Assembly (NCBI GenBank): GCA_963555705.1
Contig: OY743174.1
Location: 61,774,234-61,838,233, forward strand
Source of the DNA: Ligustrum vulgare
Lineage: Eukaryota; Streptophyta; Magnoliopsida; Lamiales; Oleaceae
Length of the DNA stretch: 64,000 nt
Direction: 5' to 3'
Shown: positions 20,027 through 30,931 of the stretch, in pieces
Layout of the letters: every line of letters starts with the position of its first letter
Numbering within the stretch: position 1 is the stretch's first letter
Translations under genes and position numbers: made by a program
Notes under the pieces: model-generated
The model's database searches: none
What the model saw: only the letters and a program-made list of their open reading frames with translations
What the model was told of the DNA's origin: nothing

Positions 20027-20034
20027 ATTCCAAA

Positions 20035-20580
20035 CTCAAGTGTCAAATTTGAGTGGTTCTATGTTCCTTCATCTTCTAATATAGGATTATGACTTTTTCA
20101 AATTTCCATAATTTATTTATTCAATTATATTTTTCAAGTTTCAAGCATCTCTCTCTTCACCTTAATTTATCATCATTCTCCTTAAAATTGGGTTCGAGCA
20201 AATATCCTATGGCAATCTACTCATGGAGTAGAACATATTGGACCAACAGAACTTGCTAAGATATTTGATCAAAATTAACTTACTATATAACAAATTTTCA
20301 AAAATCTCCATACGAATGAAAGTTAATACGATAAACTCTTTAGACACTACCACTGAGTTCAATAGGAAAGTTATTGCATCAAAATCGGCACGTGAAGTTT
20401 GAAACAAAAATATTAAAAGGAAGGCAAAAATGAATAAAAGACTGATTATAACTTTATTGAACGATGACTACTGATCATAAGCACCTAACACAATTTGACC
20501 TATTTATAATGAAATAAAATCAACTCTCTATTATTTTTGTGATTACTGTTTATCTAATGAAAAGATAACAAACTAACAAC
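20035..20580. other. Flanking DNA including part of an older LTR-like sequence
   Basis: 20035-20400 shows nothing recognisable. From about 20408 to 20580 (continuing at 30932-31060 after the Tat element) the sequence resembles 31650-31950. Read on the minus strand it has a TATAAATA box, a run 'gttaggtgctta' and an AATAAAG, as in an LTR. Confidence 0.45.
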
Positions 20581-20585
20581 TCTGC

Positions 20586-21291
20586 TGATACTGTCAAAAA
20601 TCCTAACCTTGACGTGGCAGAATCTGATGACAATTGATTGCTGGAAAAGATGATGAACTCGCCTTGGTTGACCTGCAAAAAAGACGAGGAGGATTCTCCC
20701 CGTCGCCCCTCCGGTGTGAGAATTGGTATTCTGGAAAAAATGTAGAGAGAGAATATATAACTAAAATATATGTAAAGAATTATGAATAGATGTGATCAAA
20801 TGAGCTGTATTTATAGGGCTGAAAAAGCCCATAACTTCCTTAATTTAAGGAAGGAATCCTTTTTGCTATAAACTTACCTTTTAGGAGGAGTTCTAATCTT
20901 ATAAGAATTGTACTTCCTCTTTTTTGAGGATGATTCCTTATAGGTTATGTTTAATTCCGAGAGCCCAAGAAGGTGGCCCATTGATAAAGCCCACAAACGG
21001 TGAACACTTGGAATCCCGAAGTGGCCGGGCACTGTGCAGCGAAATGACCGGGATAGGCCTGGCATGTTTTCTCATTGTGGATGCGGGTCTTGATGAGGTC
21101 GGGCATTTCCGGTCTGTGATGGCCATAAGGTCGGGCCCTTACCCCGGTCTGAGAATACTTATAGACGACTAGTTAATGGGCCAAGAACGGTAAGATCGGG
21201 ATGTAGGGCCGAACATGTTATCGAGATGGGCTGACCTGGTGCATTCCTTTCACAGGCCCATACTGACAATCCCCGGAAGTAGCCCCGATCA
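20586..21291 (-). repeat. 3' LTR of the Tat element
   Basis: It is 706 bp and starts TGATACTGTC on the plus strand. A TATTTATAG box lies at about 20810 for minus-strand transcription. Just inside it (21292-21310) the minus strand is purine-rich (gcacgggggccaa), fitting a polypurine tract. Confidence 0.9.
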
Positions 21292-21484
21292 TTGGCCCCC
21301 GTGCATTAGGGATCGGTAGTTGATGCCTGAATGCAATTAGTTCCGACAGCTATTACCTTCATTAATGACGTGTTTTGCCAACTGTTACGCTTTGTGATGT
21401 GTGTTGCGTAATTAATATCTTGCAAATAGATGACCACCATGTGTCCATAGTGAAAGGCGGTAGTTTGAAAATTTTCCCGCCTGT

Positions 21485-21530
21485 TTTTTGCTTATATATA
21501 TGTGGTCCCTATCCTCTCATTCATTTTACT
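21485..21530 (+). promoter_or_regulatory. Plus-strand core promoter of the antisense gene in the Tat element
   Basis: TATATATATG at about 21494 is followed 25-35 bp on by a CT-rich start-like stretch (ccctatcctctcattc). It lies about 150 bp upstream of the antisense reading frame and faces it. Confidence 0.5.
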
Positions 21531-21657
21531 TTGCGATTTTGCGAAAACCAGAGAACTCCTTGAGCGACTAGCATGATCTCATTTACAAACAACATTGCCT
21601 TTTAGGTAAGCTCGACCACACCCGACCTTTTTAATTTCATAACTTATTGCTAGAAAA

Positions 21658-23546
21658 ATGGCCAGGCAGGTGAACATCAGACCTTAAGGAAGTTGAGAAT
21701 CTAGACGAACCATTAGAGGTCGAGCCCATAGGGTTTTATGAGCCCCCACCTCCCCGGGATGAGGAGTCGGATGGCGAGGAAGGGATCGAGGACGATGTTG
21801 ACCTAGACAGAGGGACTAGTGAGGCAGACCTGGAGCTCCCGACCTTTAATAGTAGGATGAAGGAGCATATGGTTGAGGCCGATATGAGGAAGTTCGGGAT
21901 GTCCGAGGGGTACATAGCCCGGACTCCTGAGGCAGATGACGTTTCTTATCACTGCCGGGAGAGGAAGATTGTTGTATTTCATGAGTCCCTTGTGGCCGGG
22001 CTCAGGTTTTCATTGCACCACTTTTTTATTGACTTTCTTCTTACTGCCAGCATCGTCCTGGGCCAACTCGCACCTAATGGGTGGAGGATTCTTGTGTACT
22101 TCTTTGTTTTATGTAGGAGTCTAGGAATAGAACCCACTATTGACTTGTGCAAGTGTCTCTTGGATTTAAAGTACCTGCCCCGATGTAATTGTTTCGTCTA
22201 TTTAAGCGGGAAGGGACGTTTTGAAGTTCCCTGGGTCCCTTCTTCAATAAAATATTGGAAGGAAAGGTTTTTCTTTGTAAAGCCCCGGGCAGGGGAAAAC
22301 ATTTTTTTGTCGACCTTTAGAAGACCTGATGTAGATAGTTTTAATAGGATGGGGAACAAAACTGAGGAGGAGATGGCCGACCTTCTTGCCAACGCCATAA
22401 GGGTGTGTGATTTTGGCTTGTTTGCCGAGGAGGCTTCTGACCTGACCAGTAATGAAATTTTGGGCCAGGCTGGTCTCGATCTACAGCCCGGTAGTTCTCG
22501 GCCTTGTAAATTAAGTAAATATTTTTCTTTTGGAATTTTTATAACCCTCAATGTCTACTTCACTGCTCATCCTCTCCTTTTAATTTTTTTTTTGGCAGGG
22601 ATGGCCTTCGATTGTGATAGACTAAGGAAAGCGACCGAGGAGAGGGCCCGGGCTGCTGTCCAGAAAAGGAAGGATGATGGCGTCGTGAGGCGCCGTTATC
22701 AGAAGAGGCCCTGAAAGGATACCTCCGGGGTAGGAGAGACCTCAAGGAGGAGTGCGGAGGTTCCTCCTCAAAGTGGTCAAGAAACACGCCGGCTACCTCC
22801 CCGTGAACAGCCCGGTCGCGTATCTCCGGCGCCGGAGGTGGTGCCCGAAGGCCCTACTTTGGCTGACCTCAGGGGGATGATAGAAGAAAGCCTTCATCCC
22901 GGCCTGCTGGAGAAGTACACCGAAGAAGTGGCCATTGAGGATGGAGTAGATCACTTTCTGAATGCAGCAGTGAAGGTATGACCGATCCTTATTTCCCGAG
23001 CATTGATTTTCTTCTGATTATTATTGAAGTTTTCGTCTCGACCTGCAGCTCGTCAGTATTGGCCGGGGACTCATCAATCAGGGTGTCAAGTGCGAACAGA
23101 CTTCGAGCCAGCTCGTTCACTCAGTCCAATACGAGGCGACTAAGGCCCGGGCTGCAGAGGAGAAACTGGCTCGCGTGGAGTCGGACTTAGCCTTGATGAC
23201 CCAAGATCGAGATCTTACCCGGGAGGAAAATACAAGGCTTGCTGATGAACTTAGCCGGGCACGGGAAGAGATCGAGGCTGCCAAGGTTGAGGGTGTGGAA
23301 GCATATAAAAAATCTGAGGAGTACGATTTGGCCTTAGGTAACTACGCCTTGGAATCGTACTCTCAAGGAATGAAACAAGCCCGAGCTTGGATCAAACTAC
23401 ACGTGATTGATCTTGATACCACTCCCCTCTCTCAATTTCCCTTAGGGACTGAAGGTCTCGACCTTACCCCATTTTTGGAAGAGGACGCGGAGGTTGAGGT
23501 CGGATTTGATGAGGAGGCTGACGAAGCCAGTGATCATGGTCCTTAG
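21658..23546 (+). pseudogene. Antisense ORF of the Tat element (Transposase_28-like, PF04195 type), broken
   Basis: This is a spliced gene running opposite to gag-pol. Exon 1 runs to 22514, exon 2 is 22599-22975 and exon 3 is 23049-23546, with GT..AG introns and phases that fit. An acidic stretch (about 21690-21850) is followed by a domain beginning AGLRFSLHHFFIDFL and containing GQLAPNGWRILVYF, which I recognise as the 'putative gypsy type transposon' domain. Exon 3 encodes a charged coiled coil (EEKLARVESDLALM.. region) and an acidic tail. Breaks: the ATG at 21658 hits TAA after nine codons, and the acidic stretch continues in another frame with a TGA at 21671. Exon 2 has an in-frame TGA at 22712 after RRYQKRP and then resumes in the same frame. 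Function of such ORFs is unknown. Confidence 0.75.
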
Positions 23547-23980
23547 TAGGGAATTATTAGGACAATTTTTGATGTATAGCCCGGGGTATGCCCCGAGGAT
23601 CTTTTGTAATCAATCTTTGTCTTAATAAAAAATATTTTGTCAAGAGCTCGTGTGTTTTACTATGCGTTTTATGGAGAATATTTTCTAAACAAGGTCGGGT
23701 ATTACCGACCTTTTCAACAATCCATAGGGTAGGTCGAGCATGTTCCCTACAAAAGTTTTCATGATTCCGTATCTTAATAATTATATGATCGGGTGATGGC
23801 GGACCTTATATTATGATCATAGGAATGGACTTAACTTTTTGTAGCATCAAGACTGAGTTGAACACAATCTGACTAGTAAGACCGGGTATGCCCGACCTTT
23901 TTAGTTAATTGACTAATAACTTGCGAGAAGTGTTGGACAAGATTGGGTGGAACCGACCTCTGTGTTTTGTAAGTTATGGG
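23547..23980. other. Tat 3' region between the antisense gene and the tandem array
   Basis: No coding frame. An AATAAAAAA-type signal at about 23620 could end the antisense transcript. The motif 'gggtatgcccga' or variants appears several times (23583, 23885, and similar at 23700). Confidence 0.45.
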
Positions 23981-24322
23981 AAATAATTTGTAATGTCTTA
24001 CCATGAGACATTGTAAATTATTTGATGGGAAAAAATTTGTAACGCCTTGCCATGAGACCTTGTAATTTATTCATGGAAGAATAATTTGTAAAGTCTTGCC
24101 ATAAGACATTGTAAATTATTTGATGGAAAATAATTTGTAACGCCTTACCATGAGACCTTGTAAATTATTCATGGAAGAATAATTTGTAAAGTCTTGCCAT
24201 GAGACATTGTAAATTATTTGATGGGAAATAATTTGTAACGCCTTGCCATGAGACCTTATAAATTATTCATGGAAGAATAATTTGTAAAGTCTTGCCATGA
24301 GACATTGTAAATTATTTCAATA
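23981..24322. repeat. Seven-unit palindromic tandem array with alternating unit types
   Basis: Units of about 49 bp alternate between type A (AATAATTTGTAATGTCT..AGACATTGTAAATTATT) and type B (AATTTGTAACGCCT..AGACCTTGTAATTTATT), so the true period is about 98 bp. Each type A unit is itself an inverted repeat of about 17 bp around TACCATG or TGCCATG. Link sequences alternate between 'tgatggga' and 'catggaag'. Confidence 0.9.
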
Positions 24323-24600
24323 TCTGATCTTTGTAATGCTCATTCTTTGGAAGAAGTACTTTTATTGAAGGGGACTGAACGATGGACCTCGTTAAAACCT
24401 TACCCAGAAAAATCCAGTGGAAAAAAATCTGGATAAGGAAAAAGAGTACCCGTCCCTGACGCTAAAAGAAAGAACAATGGGCGCCCAGGCCCGACCATAA
24501 TATTCATTGATGGACGTGTAAGTCCGAAAGTAAAAATAAAAATGGGCGCGCAGGCCCGACCTTACTACTATTAATTGACTCGACGTCAACAAAGATATGA

Positions 24601-27600
24601 TTACTTGTAGTATGGCTTCAAGTTCTCCACATTCCATGGCCGAGGAAGAGGTTTTGAATCTATTATGCGGAGGCTGTATGAGCCATTGCCCATTTTTCCT
24701 AAATAGGCCCAAGTTTCCCTGGTTGATGACCGGCAGCCTCACTGCGGCGAAGGACAAGATATCCCATTCTGAATTCCCTCTTCTTTACTCGGATATTGAA
24801 CTTCTTTGACATGGCCTGTTGGTAAGCTGCTATTCTTAATGATGCATTCTCCCTGACTTCTTCTAGAAGATCCAGACTTTCTCTCTGTCCTTCGATGTGG
24901 TAGGGCGACCCTGTGGTCATAGTGCGGAAGCTTGGAATTGTTACTTCTATGGGGACAGCGGCTTCCATCCCGAAGGCAAGCATGAATGGGGTTTCCCCCA
25001 TCGCTGTTTTGAACTTGGTTCGGTTGGTCCAAAGTACTTCGGGGAGGAGATCGGGCCAATCTCCCTTGGCACTGCCAAGGCAAGTCTTCAAGTCTTGTAA
25101 GATGAGCCTATTTGTAACCTCTGCTAACCCATTACTCTGTAGGTGTAAAACGGAGGTCAACCTGTGTTCTATTCCCAGGTTCTTGCAGAATTGCTTGAAG
25201 GCTTGACACTCAAATTGACGCCCGTTATCTGTTATTAATGTCTTAGGAAGACCAAAAACGGCAAACTATTGATTTCCACACAAATGCTTCCAACTTTTGT
25301 TCTATGATCACGGCTAGCGGTTCGGCTTCCACCCACTTAGTGAAGTATTCCACTGCAACTGCCAAGAACTTGACCTGACCCCGGGCTATAGGGAAACGTC
25401 CGAGTATGTCGATTCCCCATTGGGCGAAAGGGTATGGGCACAATATCGAGGATAGTTCTTCCGCGGGTTGATGTAATCGGGCTGCGAATCTTTGGCACTT
25501 GTCACAGGCTTTCACATAACTAAGGGCGTCTTTCTTCATATTCGACCAGTAGTACCCGTATCTTATCAATTTCAGTGCTAGAGCTCTTGCTCCCTGGTGT
25601 CCTCCACAAATTCCTTCATGAACCTCGGTCATAGCAAGAGCTGCTTCTTTTGGAGTTAGGCATCGCAGATAAGGAAGTGTGAAGCTTCGGCGGAACAAGG
25701 TATTCTGCAGCAAGGTATATCTCGGGGCTCTTGCTTTGATTTTTCTGGCCTCTACTCTGTCATCTGGAAACTTTCCTGATGTTAGATATTCAATTATTGG
25801 ATCCATCCAACTGGGCTCTTGATCTGAAATATCCATGACCTCGGGTTGTTGTACGATACTAGGCTCATGAAGAGTTTGTACGAACACGGTCCTCTCCAAG
25901 TGGTCCAGATTGGAAGAAGTATGTCTTGACAAAGCATCTGCTTTGTGATTGGCGGACCTCGAAATTTTGTCTATGCAGCAAGACTTGAACTTTCTTTGCA
26001 AGTCTAAGACCATCATCCTATAAGATGACATTTTCTCATCTTTTGCTTCAAAAGTGCCGTTTACCTGCTCTACCACTAATTGTGAATCACTCTGAACCTT
26101 GACATGCTCGACCCCTAGATGTTGAGCTGCTTGAAGTCCAGCAATTACGGCCTCATACTCTGCATCATTATTGGTTGCAGGGAAGTCAAACCGTATTGCA
26201 CATTGAGTTTCCATTGTGCCATCATCTTTCTTTAATATGATTCCGGCCCCTGAGCCCGCAGCATTCGATGCTCCATCCACTTGCAAGGTCCAAGTTGCCT
26301 CTTCCCGGTCATGACCTGTTGGCCCCCGAGGTCTTGGTGTGAGTTCGACGACAAAGTCGGCCAAGACCTGTGCTTTGATGGAAGGTCGAGGTTTGAACTC
26401 GGTGTCATACTCCCCGAGCTCGATTGACCACTTGAGTAGACGACCGGATACATCTGGTTTCTGCAAGATTTGCCTCAAGGGCTGATTTTTGAGGACAGTT
26501 ATGGCATGGGTTTGAAAGTATGGTCTTAAATTTCTCGCTGCTGTAACCAGGGCAAGTGCGAGCTGTTCTGCCAATGTATATCGGGTTTCTGTTTCCAACA
26601 TCATCTTACTGACGTAATATATAGGTTTTTGAGTCTTCTCTTCCTCTTTAACCAAAATGGCACTCACAGCATGATCAGACACCGCTAGATATAAGAACAG
26701 ATTGTCCCCTGGATTCGGCTTTACCAGTATCGGAGGTGTACCCAAGTATTCTTTCAACTTTCTGAAGGAGACCTCGCATTCCTCGTCCCACCTGAAGTCT
26801 TTGTTTCCTCGAAGAGTTTTGAAGAAGGGAAAACATTTGTCCGCTGCCCTTGACATAAATCTACCTAATGCTGCTACTCTTCCTATTAACTTCTGCACTT
26901 CCCTGATGTTTCGGGGAGGTTCCATTGATGCTAGGGCTGAAATTTTATCTGGATTAGCTTCGATACCTCTTTGAGTGATCATGAATCCCAAGAACTTTCC
27001 TGAGCCCACTCCGAAGGCGTACTTTGCAGGATTCAGTTTCATCTGATGTTTTCTAAGTGTACTGAATGTGTCCTCAAGGTCAGCAATGTGGTCTTTCTTT
27101 CTTGAGTTTTTTAGGACCATGTCATCAACGTAGACTTCAATGTTAAGCCCGATGTGTCTGGAGAAGACCATGTTAACCAACCTTTGATAAGTAGCTCCAG
27201 CATTCTTTAACCCAAACGACATGACCTTGTAGCAGTATATTCCTTCATCTGCCATGAAGGAAGTCTTTTCCTGATCTTCCTGTGCCATCCGAATCTGATG
27301 ATATCCCGAGAAGGCGTCCAGGAAACTGTAAAGTTCGGATCCTGATGTGGAATCCACCAACCTGTCGATCCTGGGGAGAGGATAACTGTCTTTCGGACAT
27401 GCTTTATTCAAATATGTGAAGTCTATACAAACTCGCCACTTCCCATTTGGCTTCCTTACCAAGACCACATTGGCTAGCCACTCTGGATACTTCACCTCTT
27501 TGATGAATCCTGCTTTCAAGAGTTTATCTACTTCCTCTTTTATTATCTTTCTCCTTTCCGTGGCAAACTGTCTTCTTCGCTGTTTCACGGGCTTCTTTTC

Positions 27601-27706
27601 GGGCATGACGTTGAGCCTGTGTTCGACGAGCTCGGGATCTATCCCAGGCATATCTTCAGCACTCCATGCAAATACATCGATATTCTTCTTTAAACACTGT
27701 GACAAC
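24601..27706 (-). pseudogene. Tat-lineage pol: reverse transcriptase, RNase H, second RNase H, integrase (broken)
   Basis: Translation starts beyond the MITE, at 27706 and below. In order: an N-terminal linker ([18 protein letters not shown]), reverse transcriptase with [12 protein letters not shown] and the catalytic YVDDM (near 27122-27133), an RT-type RNase H ([14 protein letters not shown]), then a second RNase H ([19 protein letters not shown] ... [11 protein letters not shown]) typical of the Tat lineage. The integrase zinc finger follows ([14 protein letters not shown]) and then WGIDILG. The long frame stops at 25243 just before the second catalytic Asp region. The remaining integrase resumes in another frame at 25160 (SNGLAEVTNR) and meets a TAG at 24699. 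The true C-terminal tail appears in yet another frame and ends at TAA 24601-24603. At least two frameshifts and one stop make it inactive. Confidence 0.92.
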
Positions 27707-28045
27707 CAGTGTTCAAAAAAGCGTGAAGCGTGACGAAGCGTGGAGCCCAAGAGTCAAGCTTTTGAAGCTTAAGAGGGAGTAAGCGTTAAAAAGCGTTTTT
27801 CAATTCCTAAATATTTGATTTAAATTTTACTCATACTTGAACAAGTAAAAAAAAAGGAAAAAAAAAATGGCAGCTGCGCGTATCGGGCACGCTTAAGCGC
27901 GCTTCAGCACACATTGTGCGCGCTTCACGGGCGCTTTTTAGAACAAAATTTTCAAAAACGCGTTTTTCTCGCTTTTCGTCAAAGCGACGCGTGAGAGGCG
28001 CGCGTCGCGAGTAGGCGCGCACTGTACGCGCGTTTTAGAACACTG
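27707..28045. mobile_element. 339-bp hAT-type MITE inserted in the Tat pol gene
   Basis: Ends are CAGTGTTCAAAAAAGCG and CGCGTTTTAGAACACTG, an inverted repeat. The 8-bp TSD GTGACAAC is at 27699-27706 and 28046-28053. The interior is full of 'aagcg' and 'gcgcgc' motifs, unlike its host element. It splits pol between protease and reverse transcriptase. About fourteen apparent N-terminal residues of the longest pol frame are MITE-encoded. Confidence 0.93.
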
Positions 28046-30189
28046 GTGACAACTCTTTCTTCATTAATTTGGGAAGCTCCCTCCCAATTGTGATGCTCTT
28101 CCCTTCTGAAATTTGAACCTCTTCCAACTCTTCTACTGGGGGACATTCTTTCTTCCACAAGAAGTTCTATTGACATCAAATCCGTCTTTTCCTTTCCAAT
28201 ACAGCTGATATAGCTACTTCTGGCTACCGATTAACTTCCCTGAATAGTTGCTATGCCTGCGGAAGTTGGGAACTTGATTGCCAGGTGATAAGTTGATACT
28301 ATAGCTCTCAGGTTGTTCAGGAATGATCTTCCCAAGATGGCATTATAGGCCATAGGAGTTTTCATGACTTGGAACGGAGTCATCTTCGTTACACGTTTTT
28401 CTTCTGATCCTGGTGAAGTGGGAAGGTCAATTAGACCTTTGGGTTTCACGGTTCCTCCACCAAACCCAGTTAGGGGAGTAATGACCTGTCGAAACCGATC
28501 TTTGGGAAGTTGCATCTGATCGAAAGCTTCCAAGGAAATAACGTTGGTCGCGCTTCCATTGTCAACTAGCACCCTCCTGACATCAAAATTGGCTATTGTT
28601 GCACTGATAACAACAGCATCGTCATGAGGATACGAAATTCCTTCCATGTCTGCATTGCTGAAGTTGATGCTGTTCGAGACCTCCTGATCATAACATCCCG
28701 ACCTTTCTTCCCGATCACTCAGAGCACGGGCATGGTTTTTTCGTGCATTATTCGAATCACCTCCAGATGCTATTCCTCCGACGATAAAATTTATGGTGCC
28801 AGCGGATCTGGTATTTTCTTCACCTGTTCCATGCTCTTTATCGTCCCTCTTTATGTAGTGCCTCAGGAAGCCTCTTTTTATGAGGGCTTCTATCTCCTAT
28901 TTTAAAGTTCTGCACTCGTCCGTGGTATGGCCCGGGCTCTTGTGAAATTCACAATACTTATGTCGATTCTTTTCGTCGACTTTTCCCTTGATAGGCTTGG
29001 GCCATCGCAAATCTTCACATCCTTTGATTTTCATCAGAATGTGAGATTGAGGTGCGTTTAGAGGAGTTAAACTCTGATGCCCATGACCGTTCCCCTTTTG
29101 GTTACTTCGGGAAGAATTTTTCTCATCCTCCTGTCTTGGTCTCTTATTCCCCTGCCTTGTTGATTGTGAAAACTGTGCTACTGTCCCATGCCCTTGATCA
29201 TGTGCCCGAACTGACAAAAGTGTTTCCTCCATGTTTATGTACTTTTCTGCTCTTCGGAGAAACTCTGTTACATTTGAAGGTGGGTTCTTGGACAGGAACA
29301 TTCTGAATTCCGGGCCTCGAATAGCCAAGGTAGGGGCTGAAATTGCCGATGATATATGGAGATCTGGAATCTGAAGTCTTTCAGCGTTAAACCGAGTCAT
29401 GAACTCTCGTAGTGTCTCATTCTGAGCTTGCCTTAACTGCATGAGGGATGCGGCGGTCTTCTTGATTCTTTTGCTACTTGCAAAGAAAGCAATGAACTTC
29501 TCAGTAAGATTTGCGAAGGAAGAGACGGACCCTGGAGGTATCGTGGAAAACCAGTCTTGAGCTGAATTTGTCAAGGTTTGCGGGAAGGCCTTGCACAGAA
29601 TCTGATCGGGAGCATTCTGCATGTCCATGACATCAGTGTAGGTATTCAAGTGGTTATTAGGATCTGTTGTTCCATCGTATTCCTTTATCCGAGGATATTT
29701 AAATCGATCTGGCAAGGGAAAGGATGTTATTTCAGGAGTAAAGGGGGTTCTTCTCACGAATGACGTCCGACCCTGGGTGTTCTGTCGTATTCCATCAGCA
29801 ATTCCTTCCTGAATGATTCTTGAGAGCTCTTGCTGTGTTAAGTTGGCAGATCCTTCTATCATGGGATGGGCACCCCTAATTCCCGGGGAGTTTTCAGCCA
29901 TAGGATTAGCTGGCTGGAGATCTTCCCTGGGAATTGTGCCTGGAGTGTTTGGGTCAGGTTACGCTTGATGACTGTTCTGTTGTTGAAGAGCTTGACGAAG
30001 TTCGCGGAGCTGCTGCTGAAGTTCGTGGAAATCTTCCCGACTAACAGGTTCATTGTCTGGAGTGGCCTCTGGGTTTTGTTCTTCCCCAACATCTTCGAGA
30101 GGTGGAGGATTATCATCCTCAGCCGAAGTGTTGGCCGGAAGGGATTGACCAGTGGATGCGGAGGGACGGGGTTGACGTCTATTAACCAT
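28046..30189 (-). pseudogene. Tat-lineage gag-protease with three premature stops and a frameshift
   Basis: The start is ATG at 30189. A Gln-rich segment (REDFHELQQQLRELRQALQQQ) is followed by a TAA at 29956. The frame then continues through a retrotransposon gag domain (YDGTTDPNNHLNTY.., QDWFSTIPPGSV..FIAFFASSKRIKKTA) and a zinc-knuckle-like YCEFHKSPGHTTDEC. A TAG at 28897 follows. The same frame continues into an aspartic protease with LVDNGSATNVI and ILGRSFL, and meets a TAA at 28231. All three stops look like Gln codons changed by one C-to-T step. Downstream, near 28140, the protease-RT linker changes frame before the MITE. Confidence 0.88.
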
Positions 30190-30205
30190 GGCTGATTGTA
30201 TCTCT

Positions 30206-30224
30206 TCCCACAGACGGCGCCAAT
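30206..30224 (-). other. Primer-binding site of the Tat element
   Basis: The minus strand reads TGGCGCCGTCTGTGGGAA directly inside the 5' LTR. Its first bases (TGGCGCC) are the complement of a tRNA 3' end of the tRNA-Asp kind. The later bases differ, so the exact primer tRNA is uncertain. Confidence 0.7.
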
Positions 30225-30926
30225 TGATGCTGTAAAAAATCCTAACCTTGACGTGGCAGAATCTGATGACAATTGATTGCTGGAAAAGATGATGAATTCG
30301 CCTTGGTTGACCTGCAAAAAAGGCGAGGAGGATTCTCCCCGTCGCCCCTCCGGTGTGAGAATTAGTATTCTGGAAAAAGGTAGAGGGAGAATATATAACT
30401 AGAATATATGTAAAGAATTATGAATAGATGTGATCAAAGGAGCTGTATTTATAGGACTGAAAAAGCCCATAACTTCCTTAATTTAAGGAAGGAGTCCTTT
30501 TTGCTATAAACTTACCTTTTAGGAGGAGTTCTAATCTTATAAGAATTGTACTTCCTCTTTTTTGAGGATGATTCCTTATAGGTTATGTTTTATTCCGAGG
30601 GCCCAAGAAGGTGGCCCATTGATAAAGCCCACAAACGGTGAACACCTGGAATCCCGAAGTGGTCGGGCACTATGCAGCGAAATGACCGGGATAGGCTGGG
30701 CATGTTTTCTCATTGTGGATGCGTCTTGATGAGGTCAGGCATTTCCGGTCTGTGATGGCCATAAGGTCGGGCCCTTACCCAGGTCTGAGAATACTTATAG
30801 ACGACTAGTTAATGGGCCAAGAACGGTAAGATCGAGATGTAGGGCCGAACATGTTATCGAGATGGGCTTACCTGGTGCATTCCTTTCACAGGCCCATACT
30901 GACAATCCCCGGAAGTAGCCCGATCA
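30225..30926 (-). repeat. 5' LTR of the Tat element
   Basis: It is 702 bp and starts TGATGCTGTA on the plus strand. It matches 20586-21291 end to end apart from scattered substitutions and small gaps. A TATTTATAG box at about 30446 would drive the minus-strand genomic transcript. Confidence 0.92.
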
Positions 30927-30931
30927 TCTGC

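Larger units (their letters stand above)
20586..30926 (-). mobile_element. Full-length Ty3/gypsy retrotransposon, Tat lineage, decayed
   Basis: Two direct repeats (20586-21291 and 30225-30926) bound the element, and the flanks carry the 5-bp TSD TCTGC (20581-20585 and 30927-30931). LTR ends are TGAT..ATCA. All retroviral-type genes read on the minus strand: gag-pro, pol, then a long 3' region holding an antisense gene and a tandem array. The primer-binding site (TGGCGCCGTCTGTGGGAA on the minus strand) abuts the right LTR. Tat membership rests on the second, plant-type RNase H between the first RNase H and integrase and on the antisense ORF. By eye the LTRs differ at roughly 22 substitutions and 3 indels in about 700 bp. 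Stops, frameshifts and a MITE show it can no longer move by itself. Confidence 0.93.

Noticed and set aside
25083..25206. Plus-strand open frames across the Tat pol region
   Set aside because: They are shadows of the integrase reading frame on the minus strand.
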